From: CAWKDG01 sp963848355
GTDB lineage: Bacteria; Actinomycetota; Acidimicrobiia; Acidimicrobiales; UBA8190
Direction of reading: 5' to 3'
NCBI GenBank assembly: GCA_963848355.1
Contig: CAWKDG010000002.1
Location: 62,001 to 126,000, forward strand
DNA: 64,000 bases
Made by a program: the position numbers and the translations under genes
The notes under the pieces: model-generated
Database searches by the model: none
The model's input: only the letters and a program-made list of their open reading frames with translations
What the model was told of the DNA's origin: nothing
Shown here: positions 46,650 through 56,411 of the stretch, one piece after another
Position numbering within the stretch: the first letter of the stretch is position 1
Layout of the letters: each line of letters begins with the position of its first letter

Positions 46650-46898
46650 TTACTGCTCGGAGCAGCATGATAGGAACCGGTCTGTGGGCGATTGAGTCTT
46701 GTCGGAAGGATCGAACGTCATAATGACCTGGACGAGATGGTGATCCGCCGGAGCGGTCAGCGCGTACCCCGCCTGACACTCCATCTCGCGTTCGATCTCA
46801 CTCTCGACCTCTTCGCCGTCTGCCCCCTGGTTCCCGAGGTTCCGCAATTGGTCGCCGCCGCTTGGGGAATCCTCGTGCCTGTTCAAGATGGTCGACAT
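46650..46898 (-). CDS. Hypothetical small protein with optimal ribosome site
   Basis: 82 residues from the ATG at 46898. The preceding AGGAGGTGA (complement of 46905-46913) is a perfect anti-SD match six bases upstream. The product is acidic (Glu-rich VESEIEREMECQAGYALTA) with a C-terminal FLSCCSEQ; no domain recognised. The ribosome site makes the start secure. Confidence 0.65.
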   Translation of the reverse strand: MSTILNRHEDSPSGGDQLRNLGNQGADGEEVESEIEREMECQAGYALTAPADHHLVQVIMTFDPSDKTQSPTDRFLSCCSEQ

Positions 46899-47043
46899 CT
46901 CTCATCACCTCCTCCCAAGAAGGGTGGCACCGTTCATCAGACAAAGACCGGGCCGAACGTCCCTTCTGAGTCCACTGCCCTTGCGAGGGCCTGTCGGCAA
47001 TGCTTGCGACGTCCTGTCAGTTTCTCCTGGGTGCGAACAGCCT

Positions 47044-47692
47044 TCATGGCAGGAGCTGGTCGATGAGGATCGACCGTAACCACTTCTCATAGCGCTCCCC
47101 GCTCCAGCCCCGGTCGATGACGAGCAGGTCGTACACCTCGGGAGAGGCGAGGGCGTGGACGATGTCGGCGGCGTCACGTGCGCGAAGGTCGGGCCGCAGT
47201 GCGCCCGCTCGAGCCATGGAGTGTGCGAGACGGCGTTGGCCTTCGTGACGTTGTCGGGCGATCTCGGCGAGCAGCGAAGCAGCACCTTCGTCGGATCTGG
47301 CGGCGTCGGCGAGGATGCGGTGCACGGGTCCTACGCGGCCCATCACCTCGCGGCAGCAGCGCCGCAAAACCGGCCAGCTGGTTCCTCGGGTCCTTGTCTG
47401 AGAGCAGCGCATGCACCCTGGGGCGGTCCGCCATTGCCACCGCCTCGTCGTCGCCGCCGATGGAGACGTCGAGCACGGCCTTCAAGATCCCGAGCTTCGA
47501 GGAGAACAGCCGGTACACCGTCGCCTGCGGTGTGTCCGATCGGTCGCTGATCGCCTCGATGGTGGTGGCGGCATAGCCGCGCTCGACGAAGAGGCCGCGA
47601 GCCCCCTCGACCACGGCCGCCCGGGTGCGGCGGGTGCGCGCCTGGCGGGCGGCTCCGTCGTAGGGCCGGCCGGTCTTGACATCTCGTTCCAT
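47044..47692 (-). CDS. TetR-family regulator, frameshifted
   Basis: The N-terminal half (start at 47692) has a TetR helix-turn-helix at about 22-70: ARGLFVERGYAATTIEAISD and PQATVYRLFSSKLGILKAVL. The frame breaks near 47353; removing one base rejoins GFAALL to REVMGRVGPVHRILADAARS, and the ligand-binding domain runs to 47044, about 215 residues. It is divergent from the VOC gene at 47765, with a palindrome between them. Confidence 0.82.
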
Positions 47693-47700
47693 ATTAGTGA

Positions 47701-47733
47701 TAGTAGTACTCTCGAACTGAGAGTGGAACTACC
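47701..47733. promoter_or_regulatory. Probable TetR operator between divergent genes
   Basis: Inverted repeat ACTCTC, GAACT, GAGAGT (47708-47724) with outer arms TAGTAGT and AACTACC. It lies between the TetR start (47692) and the VOC start (47765), the usual place for a TetR operator. Confidence 0.5.
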
Positions 47734-47764
47734 AGATAATTCGACCAGAATCTGAGGACTGACC

Positions 47765-48118
47765 ATGACCGACTCGTCCACCCAAGGCATCAAGACCGTG
47801 TTGCATCCGGTCTCCGACCTGGCCAAGGCCACGGCCGTCTATGCCGCCCTGCTCGGCATGGCCCCACAGCACGAGTCGTCCTACTACGTGGGCTTCGACG
47901 CCGAGGGCCAGCACATCGGTCTGGTACCGGCCGGCAGTTCCGAGAGCATGACGTCGCCGGTGGCCTACTGGCACGTGCAGGACATCGAGGCGAAGCTGGC
48001 TGAGGTCACTGCCGCCGGTGCCACCGTGAACGAACCGGCGCGTGACGTCGGCGGCGGCCGGCTGGTGGCCACGGTCACCGACCCCGATGGCAACGTCCTG
48101 GGGCTCCTCCAGGACTGA
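47765..48118 (+). CDS. VOC-family protein (glyoxalase-like)
   Basis: 117 residues, a single VOC pair of modules: IKTVLHPVSDLAKATAVYAA at the start, SPVAYWHVQDIEAKLAEV, and ATVTDPDGNVLGLLQD at the end. Likely a small metal-dependent lyase or binding protein. Probably controlled by the divergent TetR regulator. A second, longer VOC gene follows. Confidence 0.88.
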   Translation: MTDSSTQGIKTVLHPVSDLAKATAVYAALLGMAPQHESSYYVGFDAEGQHIGLVPAGSSESMTSPVAYWHVQDIEAKLAEVTAAGATVNEPARDVGGGRLVATVTDPDGNVLGLLQD

Positions 48119-48224
48119 TGACTGTCATCTCTGTGCGCGCTCCGCGTCCTCGACGACGCCGAGCCCGATCACGGACGACCCGACGTCTGGACGGGTGACC
48201 AACCCACACGAGAGAGGACCGGCC

Positions 48225-48860
48225 ATGACCGACGTCACAAGGATCACTACCTCCATCAGTTCCGTCATCCTCCAAGTCCCCGACCCCGCCGCTGCCTCCG
48301 TCTTCTACGGCGCCGTCTTCGGCGAGGGCGCTTGGCTGGGCCTACACGCCTCGGATGAGCCCACGACCGGCTTTCGGGGGTTCACGTTGTCGCTGGTCGT
48401 GGCCCAACCGGCCACGGCCGACGCTGTCATCGGCTCCGCCCTCGACGCCGGCGCCACGGCGCTCAGCGCCGCCCGCAAGAGCCTTTGGGGCTACGGCGGG
48501 GTCATCCGTTCCCCAGACGGGACGATCTGGAAGGTGGCGACGTCGTCGAAGAAGGACACCGGCCCCGCCACTCGGCAGATCGACGACGTCGTGCTGCTGC
48601 TGGGGGTGGCTGATGTCATTGCCAGCAAGCGCTTCTACGTCGAGCGAGGCCTGGAGGTGAAGAGGAGCTTTGGCCGGAGGTACGTCGAGTTCGCCGCCCC
48701 GGCGTCGCACGTCAAGCTGGCGCTCTACGGGCGCCCCGCGCTGGCCAAGGACGCCGGTGTCTCCTCGGAGGGTACCGGATCGCATCGGATCGTCGTCGAA
48801 AGCGATGCCGGGTCCTTCACCGACCCGGACGGGTTCGCGTGGCAGGCGGCGTCAAGCTGA
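48225..48860 (+). CDS. Two-domain VOC-family protein
   Basis: 211 residues from the ATG at 48225 with GAGAGGAC upstream. Two tandem VOC domains (about 5-108 and 118-210), each ending in an Asp-Pro-Asp-Gly-like turn (SPDGTIWKV, DPDGFAWQA). Likely in the same transcript as the VOC gene at 47765. Family members act as glyoxalases, dioxygenases or resistance proteins; the substrate is unknown. Confidence 0.85.
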   Translation: MTDVTRITTSISSVILQVPDPAAASVFYGAVFGEGAWLGLHASDEPTTGFRGFTLSLVVAQPATADAVIGSALDAGATALSAARKSLWGYGGVIRSPDGTIWKVATSSKKDTGPATRQIDDVVLLLGVADVIASKRFYVERGLEVKRSFGRRYVEFAAPASHVKLALYGRPALAKDAGVSSEGTGSHRIVVESDAGSFTDPDGFAWQAASS

Positions 48861-48987
48861 GGGGCCTCGCCTCTCGTCTCGTCCCCCGGACGGAGGCCTC
48901 CTCCGATGTGGCGACTACCGGCCCAGCCTGCCCCCCTGTACGAAGAGATGTGGCACGTCATGACGTTATTGAAGGAGACTCCACCAT

Positions 48988-49386
48988 ATGGCCAAGATCA
49001 GTTCACCGAGGGCCGAGTCGGGCAGCAGGAAGACCGAGGATTGGCGCCATGCCGCACTCTCCCGCCTTCGCACGTTGATCGCGCAGGCCGATCCGAAGGT
49101 CGTTGAGGAACGGAAGTGGGTCAAGCCCAGCAATCCCGAAGGTGTGCCCACGTGGTATCACGACGGCATCATTTGTACGGGCGAGATGTACAAGACCCAT
49201 GTGAAGGTGACCTTCGCCAGGGGCGCCTCCCTGAAGGATCCTGACCATTTGTTCAATTCCAGCCTCGAAGGCAGCGTTCGGCGCGCCATCGATTTCCAGG
49301 AGGGCGAAAAGATCGACGAGAAGGCTTTCAAAGCCCTCATCCGAGAGGCTGTCGCGCTGAACGAGACTTCCGCTCGCCGCAAGTGA
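48988..49386 (+). CDS. DUF1801-family protein
   Basis: 132 residues from the ATG at 48988, preceded by AAGGAG. The DUF1801 fold is suggested by LSRLRTLIAQADPKVVEERK, VPTWYHDGIICTGEMYKTHV and DHLFNSSLEGSVRRAIDF. The family is small, single-domain and of unknown function, related to YdhG/iron-sulfur-handling frataxin-like folds. The third + strand gene in this short run, but spaced from the VOC genes. Confidence 0.8.
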   Translation: MAKISSPRAESGSRKTEDWRHAALSRLRTLIAQADPKVVEERKWVKPSNPEGVPTWYHDGIICTGEMYKTHVKVTFARGASLKDPDHLFNSSLEGSVRRAIDFQEGEKIDEKAFKALIREAVALNETSARRK

Positions 49387-49492
49387 GTCGGACCTACCAC
49401 CGGTGCGGCGCCTTCGTGGCCGCGCTCGCGGACCAGCCGACCGTCCGAGAACAGCCCTTCCTTGCCGCAGTTCAACTGGCCGGCGAACGGTC

Positions 49493-49532
49493 CGTTGGAG
49501 GTGGCGCTGAGTCACCGACGCGTCCGCCATCC
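49493..49532 (+). repeat. Dispersed hairpin repeat, copy D (core only)
   Basis: CGTTGGAGGTGGCGCTGAGTC, loop ACC, GACGCGTCCGCCATCC. Same palindromic core as copies A-C, with changes in both arms. It lies 25 kb from copy C. Confidence 0.65.
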
Positions 49533-49603
49533 AGCAATCCAGTCCTCGCCTTGCGGTGTGCCGGCAGGCGTCAGGAATGGCGTGAGATGGAGTCGCCCGC
49601 GTG

Positions 49604-50845
49604 CTAGGCGCCATCCCCGAAGGCACCGAGACTTCGGGCCTCGGAGATCTGCTCGTCGCTGTAACCGAGCACTGAACGCAGGACTGCCTCGGTGTGCTGG
49701 CCGACGGTCGGCGCCTTGGTCGGCGTGGGCAAATGCTCGTCCACGAAATGCAGCGGAGTGAAGAGCTGGTCTGTCCCCATGACTGCTCTCGGGAGGAGGG
49801 GGAAACGGTCGGCGAACTGCGGGTCGTCGAGCAGAGTCTGGGGAGTGTTCACCGGGGCGATCGGGGTGTTGATGCGCCCACCGAAGGCGAGCCATTCAGC
49901 TGCTGTCTTCGTGGCGAAAATGTCACGCAGCTCAGCCTGCAATTCGCGGTTGCCGCGAGCATGGTCGGCATACTTCGATCCAGGCCAGCGCTCGAAGAGA
50001 TCAGTACGATCCACACCGTCACAGAAGTTCTTCCAGAAGGCCTGCTCCGAGGCCATGAAGAGGACGTGCTGGTGATCGGCCGTCTCGTACACCTGGTAGC
50101 GAACTCCCTCGACCATGCCGGCAGTGCCAGGCGCACGTCGTTCGTACGCATCGGCCTTGTTGCCGGTCACCTCGGATTCGGGCCGCTCGTAGGCTCGCCA
50201 CGTCTCGCTCCGCAGCCAGTCCATGGCTGCGGCGGCATCGGACTGCGCCAACTCGAGGTAGGAGCCTTCGCCGCTGGAGCGAGCCCTCAGTATGGCGGCC
50301 AGTATGCCGAGCGCCCCGAAGAGCGGGCCGGCGTGGATACCGATGGAGGCGTGTTCGGGAATGTAGGCGAAGCCCTCGTCGTCGGTGGCGACATTCACAA
50401 TGCCAGCCCAGGTGTCGTAGGCCACACCGTGGCTCGGATAATTACGGTAGGGACCGGTCATGCCGTAACCCGAAATGGTGCAGAAGACAATGTTGGGGTT
50501 CACGGCCCGGAGTTCGTCGAAGCCCACACCCCGCCGGGCCAGTGATCCCGGACGCATAGCTTCGACTACGGCATCGGCTGAGGCGGCCAGCTCCTTCAGG
50601 ATGGCCACACCCGACTCGGTGCGCAGATCGAGTACCAGTGACTTCTTGCCCCGGTTGAGGTGCAGGTGCATTAATGAAACGCCCTCGACGATGGGCCAGG
50701 TCATCTCACGGATGTAGTCGCCGCCGGGCGGCTCCACCTTGATCACTTCTGCGCCCAGGTCAGCTAGGAACGTGGTGATCTGGGCCGGACCCAGTGCCGA
50801 GCACTCGATCACCCGCAACCCGTGCAGCGGTGGCACACTCGCCAT
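49604..50845 (-). CDS. CaiB/BaiF-type (family III) CoA-transferase
   Basis: 413 residues from the ATG at 50845 with AGGGAGGT upstream. Family III signature features: LHGLRVIECSALGPAQITTF, LGAEVIKVEPPGGDYIRE, the nucleophilic Asp region NRGKKSLVLDLRTESGVAIL, and GYGMTGPYRNYPSHGVAYD. It moves CoA between an acyl-CoA and a carboxylic acid. It stands alone with no obvious substrate pathway next to it. Confidence 0.92.
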   Translation of the reverse strand: MASVPPLHGLRVIECSALGPAQITTFLADLGAEVIKVEPPGGDYIREMTWPIVEGVSLMHLHLNRGKKSLVLDLRTESGVAILKELAASADAVVEAMRPGSLARRGVGFDELRAVNPNIVFCTISGYGMTGPYRNYPSHGVAYDTWAGIVNVATDDEGFAYIPEHASIGIHAGPLFGALGILAAILRARSSGEGSYLELAQSDAAAAMDWLRSETWRAYERPESEVTGNKADAYERRAPGTAGMVEGVRYQVYETADHQHVLFMASEQAFWKNFCDGVDRTDLFERWPGSKYADHARGNRELQAELRDIFATKTAAEWLAFGGRINTPIAPVNTPQTLLDDPQFADRFPLLPRAVMGTDQLFTPLHFVDEHLPTPTKAPTVGQHTEAVLRSVLGYSDEQISEARSLGAFGDGA

Positions 50846-50947
50846 CAGACCTCCCTTGTCAACGAGGGAGCGTAGCGGTCGAGCGACGTCCGAAGGATCG
50901 AGACGACCTGGTTGAATTAAGGCCCCAGACCCCGTCGTAAGCGGGGC

Positions 50948-51436
50948 ATGAACCAACGGATGGAGGTGGCAGTGGCCGAACCCACGCAGCCCGCACAGCG
51001 AATGGTAGTGACCCACTTCATTGTCTCCGATGACGTCGAGCGCTCGCGCCGCTTCTATACCGACGTACTCGGCGGAACGGTGGTCTTCGGCCCAGAGCCG
51101 ACCAACGTCGCGCTCGCCAACAGCTTCATCATCATCAATGTCGGAGGAGGCCCGACCGACGACAAGCCCACGGTCACCCTTGAGACGCTAAGCGACCCCG
51201 ACCGGGTCAGCAGCTTTCTCAATATCCGGGTCGCCGACATCCACGCCGTGTACGCCGAATGGAGCGCCCGGGGCGCTCAGTTCCTGACGCCGCCGAAGCA
51301 GCACCAGTACGAGATCCGTTGCTACATCAGAGATCCCGACGGTTACATCATCGAGGTCGGGCAAACCACCGACCCCCAGGGAGACTGGTGGCCGGCGGGC
51401 TGGCCATCGATCAACCCCGGCGTGCGATCCGATTGA
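50948..51436 (+). CDS. VOC-family protein
   Basis: 162 residues from the ATG at 50948 (alternative ATG at 50960). VOC start VVTHFIVSDDVERSRRFYTD; the metal site includes His in THFIVSD and Glu in DPDGYIIEVGQTT. The extended C-terminus (DWWPAGWPSIN) is common in actinobacterial members. Possible glyoxalase or extradiol dioxygenase relative; the substrate is unknown. Confidence 0.87.
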   Translation: MNQRMEVAVAEPTQPAQRMVVTHFIVSDDVERSRRFYTDVLGGTVVFGPEPTNVALANSFIIINVGGGPTDDKPTVTLETLSDPDRVSSFLNIRVADIHAVYAEWSARGAQFLTPPKQHQYEIRCYIRDPDGYIIEVGQTTDPQGDWWPAGWPSINPGVRSD

Positions 51437-51593
51437 ATCCCGTCTCCTCGAGAAGACGAGCATCGAGGTCCACGACTACGTCGACACAGCGGTACCGCGG
51501 CTCGCGTATACGTACGTTGCGTCGGCTCGACCAGCCACGGCTCCCACCGCCCGAGCAGGAACAAGCGATACGAGCTCAGCTCCTGCGCAGGCC

Positions 51594-52610
51594 TCAGATG
51601 GTCACCTTCGGCGGAAGGACCGTGAAGTTCGTCGTATAAGTCGGGTACGTTCCCGCGTCGACGTCGGCCACTACCTCGGAGGTTGTAGGGGCACATGATG
51701 TACCGAAGAAAACAAAGACCGCATTGCCGTCATTATCGAGTGTCTCTTCGGGCGGTGACGAAGTGATGGCGTCGTTGTAATCGCCCGTGTACCAGTCGAA
51801 GCCCCCGCCGCAGCTGTCCTCCAGCTGGGTGTCACTGATCTGCACCGGCAGCTCAGCGTAGACGGGGTTGGTCTCCACGTAGAAGACGGCGTAGACGTCC
51901 GACCCGTCGATCGTCTCCGGGCCGCATTCTTCTTCCTCTACTTCTTCGACACACTCCCCGCAGCAATCGTTGAACGTGGTCATGTCCTCTCCCGTCTCCA
52001 CCTCGGGATTGGGAAAGCCGGTGACGCCCGGAGGAGTGACATTGGGTGGTTCAGCGACAAGAGTCGTGGTTGCCGTGTAGTACGGAGCGGCAACCAAGCT
52101 GGCGTCGATGAGGTCTGGGCCAGGGGCACAGTCGGTTCCGTTGATGACGAGGGTGACGTTGCCGTCGTTGTCCAGCGTCACCTCGATCGGCGCGTCCATC
52201 GTGTAAAAGGTATTGAAATACGGGACCGCACCTGGTGCCGGTTGCACCGTCTGGAAGTAGACGACTGCGCACGATGTGATGAGCTGGGACGACGAGATTT
52301 CGACCAGGTCGCCAGCGAACGACGGGCTGGTCTCCACCTGAACGACTGTGTTGACGGAAGACAAGCCAGTCTCCACCAACGGGTTGGGGTCGGCGGTCAC
52401 AACCATGACCGGGGGGGCCGGCGCTCCCGAGCCTCCACCCACACCCGTGCCGCTCTTGCAGCTGTGGGTCTTGTGGCAGCCCTTGGTCGCCTTGGCCGCC
52501 TTGGCCGAGGCCACGCCCGACATACCGAGGAGGGGCAGGCTCACCACGACGGCCATGGCCACGAAGCGGACAGAACGGTGGCGAATCTTCACGATGACTT
52601 CCCTGGGCAT
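51594..52610 (-). CDS. Exported protein with duplicated beta domain
   Basis: 338 residues. The basic N-terminus plus hydrophobic stretch (VAMAVVVSLPLLGMSGVASA, about 17-36) is a signal peptide. Two similar domains follow (about 67-190 and 195-338). Each begins ADPNPLVETG or GFPNPEVETG and contains SPSFAGDLVEISSSQL or NPVYAELPVQISDTQL, then a cysteine and an LDNDGN turn. The second domain has an acidic Cys-rich insert (CCGECVEEVEEEEC). Ig-like surface or adhesion role possible; no function known. Confidence 0.75.
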   Translation of the reverse strand: MPREVIVKIRHRSVRFVAMAVVVSLPLLGMSGVASAKAAKATKGCHKTHSCKSGTGVGGGSGAPAPPVMVVTADPNPLVETGLSSVNTVVQVETSPSFAGDLVEISSSQLITSCAVVYFQTVQPAPGAVPYFNTFYTMDAPIEVTLDNDGNVTLVINGTDCAPGPDLIDASLVAAPYYTATTTLVAEPPNVTPPGVTGFPNPEVETGEDMTTFNDCCGECVEEVEEEECGPETIDGSDVYAVFYVETNPVYAELPVQISDTQLEDSCGGGFDWYTGDYNDAITSSPPEETLDNDGNAVFVFFGTSCAPTTSEVVADVDAGTYPTYTTNFTVLPPKVTI

Positions 52611-52899
52611 GTCGATGGGTCAGTCCGATGATGTGGACCTATGACCATCCTGTCTTGCCACAGAGTGCGTGAACATCGTCACGGTTGATGAACGAGGACC
52701 TGGGAAATTCACCGAGTGTGACGGGTGTTGTCAGAGTTGCCAATGTGCCACGCCGCAACCGAAGGGTTACGTGTGGGCCTCGGGGTTCGGTATCAACTTG
52801 CGATAGCCGCCTATCGGTCAGTCGGGCGGACCGGTGGCGCAGCCGAAAATCTTGTCACGGTCCACAGGGAGCAGTCGGCCCCGTTGACGGCCCAGCCGA

Positions 52900-53205
52900 C
52901 TACACCTTGCCGGGCGCCTCAACTTCGTTGTATATCGCGACGGCGGGAGGGCCGGTGACACCAAGAATCTCCGTGACCCTCGCGATCTTTGCGTTGCCAT
53001 CGAAGAAGCTCTGGAACTGGTCCGCCGTTTTCCACTCGTCAATGACTACGAGTTCGCCTTCGCCGGCAACGAAGGTGTGGTGGATGATCCCATTGCCCTT
53101 GGTGTCCTCGGTGATCTCCTCTAGGAGCGCTGCGTTGGCCTGCAATCCTGCTATGGCCTTCTTGACGTCGGCAACCGGGAAATGGGCAATGACGGTGACA
53201 CTCAT
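52900..53205 (-). CDS. Antibiotic biosynthesis monooxygenase (ABM)-like protein
   Basis: 101 residues, a dimeric alpha-beta barrel fold: VTVIAHFPVADVKKAIAGLQ, GNGIIHHTFVAGEGELVVID and EWKTADQFQSFFDGNAKIAR. The family includes heme-degrading and quinol monooxygenases as well as proteins of unknown role. No heme or substrate ligand can be assigned. Confidence 0.8.
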   Translation of the reverse strand: MSVTVIAHFPVADVKKAIAGLQANAALLEEITEDTKGNGIIHHTFVAGEGELVVIDEWKTADQFQSFFDGNAKIARVTEILGVTGPPAVAIYNEVEAPGKV

Positions 53206-53503
53206 GACGGGAACCTCTCCTCACCAGTGGTTGACCACCCCCTATGAGGCGGTCCGACCAAGCTACGACATTTCTGTTGTGCCCGCTCGACTGTCGTTTC
53301 GTGTCTGGACACGTGATAGGCACCACAGGCGGCCCTCCCGAACGAGTCGCCCATCGGCTGATAAATCCGAATTATCCGGGCCCTCAGTCGAGAGCATTGC
53401 CGACGTCAGTCCTCTCTTTTCTCTGGAGCGATTGCCTCGTCCTACAGCCGTTCGGGTTGGCCAGGTGGCAAACTCCGATGGACGCTTGTGAGGTCCGCAG
53501 GGC
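53206..53503. other. Intergenic, nothing clear
   Basis: About 300 bases of lower coding potential between the ABM-like gene and the small membrane protein gene. Confidence 0.35.
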
Positions 53504-53788
53504 CTACGACCGACCGCGGACCGTGTCGCGAATGAGCATGAACCGCATCGACCAGTACCTAGGTCGCGGCTCGGGAAGCTCGTGCCGGGACCAGAAGAAG
53601 CCCGCCAACGTGACGGCGGCGGCGGCGAGCCAGATGATCACCCCGACGGCCAGGATCCACCGCATGGAACCCAACGACATCACGATGAGGCCAGCGATGG
53701 CGACCGCCAGCCCGACGTACCCCACCCGGAGAGCCCAGACAGCCATCCTCCAGTGTCTGTTGGATTGCAGTTCTGGCGGCGGGTCCAT
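53504..53788 (-). CDS. Small two-TM membrane protein
   Basis: 94 residues from the ATG at 53788. Two membrane helices (about 18-41 and 45-66: VGYVGLAVAIAGLIVMSLGS and ILAVGVIIWLAAAAVTLAGF) and a basic C-terminal tail with RPRYWSMRFMLIRDTVRGR. A widespread actinobacterial type of hypothetical membrane protein; function unknown. Confidence 0.7.
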   Translation of the reverse strand: MDPPPELQSNRHWRMAVWALRVGYVGLAVAIAGLIVMSLGSMRWILAVGVIIWLAAAAVTLAGFFWSRHELPEPRPRYWSMRFMLIRDTVRGRS

Positions 53789-53945
53789 GTCAGGGATTGT
53801 TCCACGGTTACCAGACCGGGTCATCGGTCCTCCGGGACGGTCCGTCCTCCGGGACCCAGCCGATGGCAAACCGGCGAGGTAGCGAGGCGACCGAGTACTC
53901 GATTCTGTGCTTCTCGATCCCTATGGAATCCACGAGCAACGTTGG

Positions 53946-54323
53946 ATGTCCGGGGGTAAGCCAACAAGACTCGTACGAGATGCTGGGACAGAGACAAACG
54001 ATTCGCCGCCGGACGAACCACCGTCGAAGCCGCTCGTACCGGCACCGGTTGCTGCAAGCTCGCTCGGCAGGGATCTCCGCCGTGCTGACGATGCTGACGA
54101 TGCTGACAACGGACCCTCGCCTGACCTGGGTTCGTACGCAGACGTCGCTCTGGACGGGGGCGCCATGTTGAACAACCCGATGGCTGCAGGTGTCATTTCG
54201 TCTGGACCCCGTGGCGGCATGATTTTCGAGACACCTTTCCAGCGGAAGATGCGGCAGCGAGCCCGTCGGGAGAGATGCGCTCGTCGGTGGCACAAGTTGT
54301 TCGGCGGTTCGCAGTCGAAATAG
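53946..54323 (+). CDS. Possible hypothetical protein with short tandem repeat
   Basis: 125 residues from an ATG at 53946. Hydrophilic, with a basic C-terminus (FQRKMRQRARRERCARRWHK). A nine-base repeat CTGACGATG occurs in tandem at about 54083-54105, giving ADDADDADN. No domain. The antisense strand also has an open frame, so the call is weak. Confidence 0.35.
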   Translation: MSGGKPTRLVRDAGTETNDSPPDEPPSKPLVPAPVAASSLGRDLRRADDADDADNGPSPDLGSYADVALDGGAMLNNPMAAGVISSGPRGGMIFETPFQRKMRQRARRERCARRWHKLFGGSQSK

Positions 54324-54484
54324 TGAGTTGGGATCACAGCTGATCCGCAGGCAGGACGTCGGATCCAAGGAACCTCGAAAGGTCAGGCGGCCCGCCACCG
54401 GCCCGATCGGGAACACCGGACGCCGATACTCGTCCCGTGGTGCCATTCGAAGGTGTGCTCCATCGGCGGTACCCTTCTTGCGAC

Positions 54485-55033
<549 letters not shown>

Positions 55034-55160
55034 CCATCGGACTTGCTTGTCCGATGCCTACCGCATCATGGAGCCCTGGGTTTGCGCTCTAGGAGATGTC
55101 CCAGCGACGACACTCGATTGGGTCCCCTGGCGGATCGTTCCCCACTGGCGGTCTCAGCTT

Positions 55161-55232
55161 CCTGAGGCCCTCCGCACTGATGCCGCCCTCTATCAGGCGA
55201 AGGCTCAAGGAAGGAACCGGGTCCAGTCGGCG
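55161..55232 (+). pseudogene. Remnant of a GGDEF domain
   Basis: The frame encodes PEALRTDAALYQAKAQGRNR followed by VQSA, which matches the C-terminal end of diguanylate cyclase GGDEF domains (ADxALYxAKxxGRNRV). The GGDEF core is absent upstream, so this is the tail of a lost gene. Confidence 0.6.
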
Positions 55233-55292
55233 CTGGTGGCGGTCACCGGACTGTTCCCTTGCACCAACCTCGATCGTCCCCCGTCTTGGTGT

Positions 55293-56411
55293 TCAGACAG
55301 AGTCGTGCGAATTCGGGAGGACCTTCGAGGTCCACGCGATCCCGATGCACATCTCGTCGGTCGACCCGTCCCCCCAGGTCACGAAATGCGGGGCCACCTT
55401 GCGCAGGATTGGCAGTTCCTGTGCCAGCCGTGGATTGTAGGTGCAGGTCACCTCTACTGGTTCACCTGCAGTGACAGGAATGGGCTTGATGTTGTAGGAC
55501 TTCTGGTCGTGAAAATTGTAGGTGGGTACGTTGAGGACGGTCTGTGCGTTGGGCGTCCCCGGGTTGAGCACCATCTTGAATGCCACACCCAAGAGGTGCA
55601 TGTGCGCATACACCCTGACGATATAGCCACTAGTGCCGATCGGCGAAGTGCACGATGCCGAATCCCCCTGAACCGGATTACCCGGATTGTCCCCACAGAT
55701 CCCTTCGATGCCGTTGATCTCTTCGACAGCGCTCCGGCCGAATCGCTGTCCTACGTTGGCGAGCTCCGCCGACCGGTTGCATAGCAGGCCGGTCACACCA
55801 GTCGGACAGGGGATATTTGGTGGTGCGAGCATCAGATTGAGATGGAGAGGCAGAAGCGGCGTCGATGCAGGCACCGTGCGGAGTGTCAGAGCGTTCTTCA
55901 CGGGCTTGTCGCCGACGAGCAGATTGTAATGGACCTGCATGATGACCAGGCTTCCAGCACGAAGCGGGACCCCGGTCCCCTTCGGAAACTTGTCCACCCC
56001 CGCGCCGGGCGCCCAGAACGTGAGCAGAGGGTCCGCAGCCAGTCCCGTCAGGTCGGTACCGGGAAGAGGACCCCCGAAGCACGTCCAGCCTCTTCCCCCC
56101 CTGTTGTCACGTATTACCGACGCCGCGGATGACGGTGGCACAAGAAAGAGCGCGGCATGGTGATCCTCGTCACTTCCGGGGACGAACTGGCTGGAGATGA
56201 TGTACACGTTCCGACTCAAATGGGGGTTTACCAGCGTGCAGTGGTAGTCGTCGGTCGTGCCAGGGGCTGCACGTGGTTTGTAGGCGTGGGGCATCGTCAT
56301 GGAAATGGTCGTGACCAATGGGACGGAACTCGCCGGGGGGGCGGAAACACTGAACCCAGCGATGGCGAGCACGATGCCCGCCAGAAACATCGTCATTCGT
56401 GGAATCCGCAC
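55293..56411 (-). CDS. PHM-like copper type II ascorbate-dependent monooxygenase
   Basis: 372 residues from a GTG at 56411 (other starts at 56396 and 56471 are possible). A hydrophobic signal segment (MTMFLAGIVLAIAGFSVSAP) suggests export. Copper-site features of peptidylglycine/dopamine hydroxylases are present: an early DDYHC, HisHis in SDEDHHAALFLVPP, His in VIMQVHYNLL, HisMetHis in VYAHMHLLG, and Met in DEMCIGIAW. Several cysteines could form disulfides. The family oxidises C-H bonds with copper and ascorbate; bacterial substrates are unknown. Confidence 0.82.
   Translation of the reverse strand: MRIPRMTMFLAGIVLAIAGFSVSAPPASSVPLVTTISMTMPHAYKPRAAPGTTDDYHCTLVNPHLSRNVYIISSQFVPGSDEDHHAALFLVPPSSAASVIRDNRGGRGWTCFGGPLPGTDLTGLAADPLLTFWAPGAGVDKFPKGTGVPLRAGSLVIMQVHYNLLVGDKPVKNALTLRTVPASTPLLPLHLNLMLAPPNIPCPTGVTGLLCNRSAELANVGQRFGRSAVEEINGIEGICGDNPGNPVQGDSASCTSPIGTSGYIVRVYAHMHLLGVAFKMVLNPGTPNAQTVLNVPTYNFHDQKSYNIKPIPVTAGEPVEVTCTYNPRLAQELPILRKVAPHFVTWGDGSTDEMCIGIAWTSKVLPNSHDSV

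Noticed and set aside
53921..54337. Reverse-strand 138-codon frame opposite the weak gene at 53946
   Set aside because: No ribosome site or domain; composition is no better than the plus-strand frame, which was itself given low confidence.
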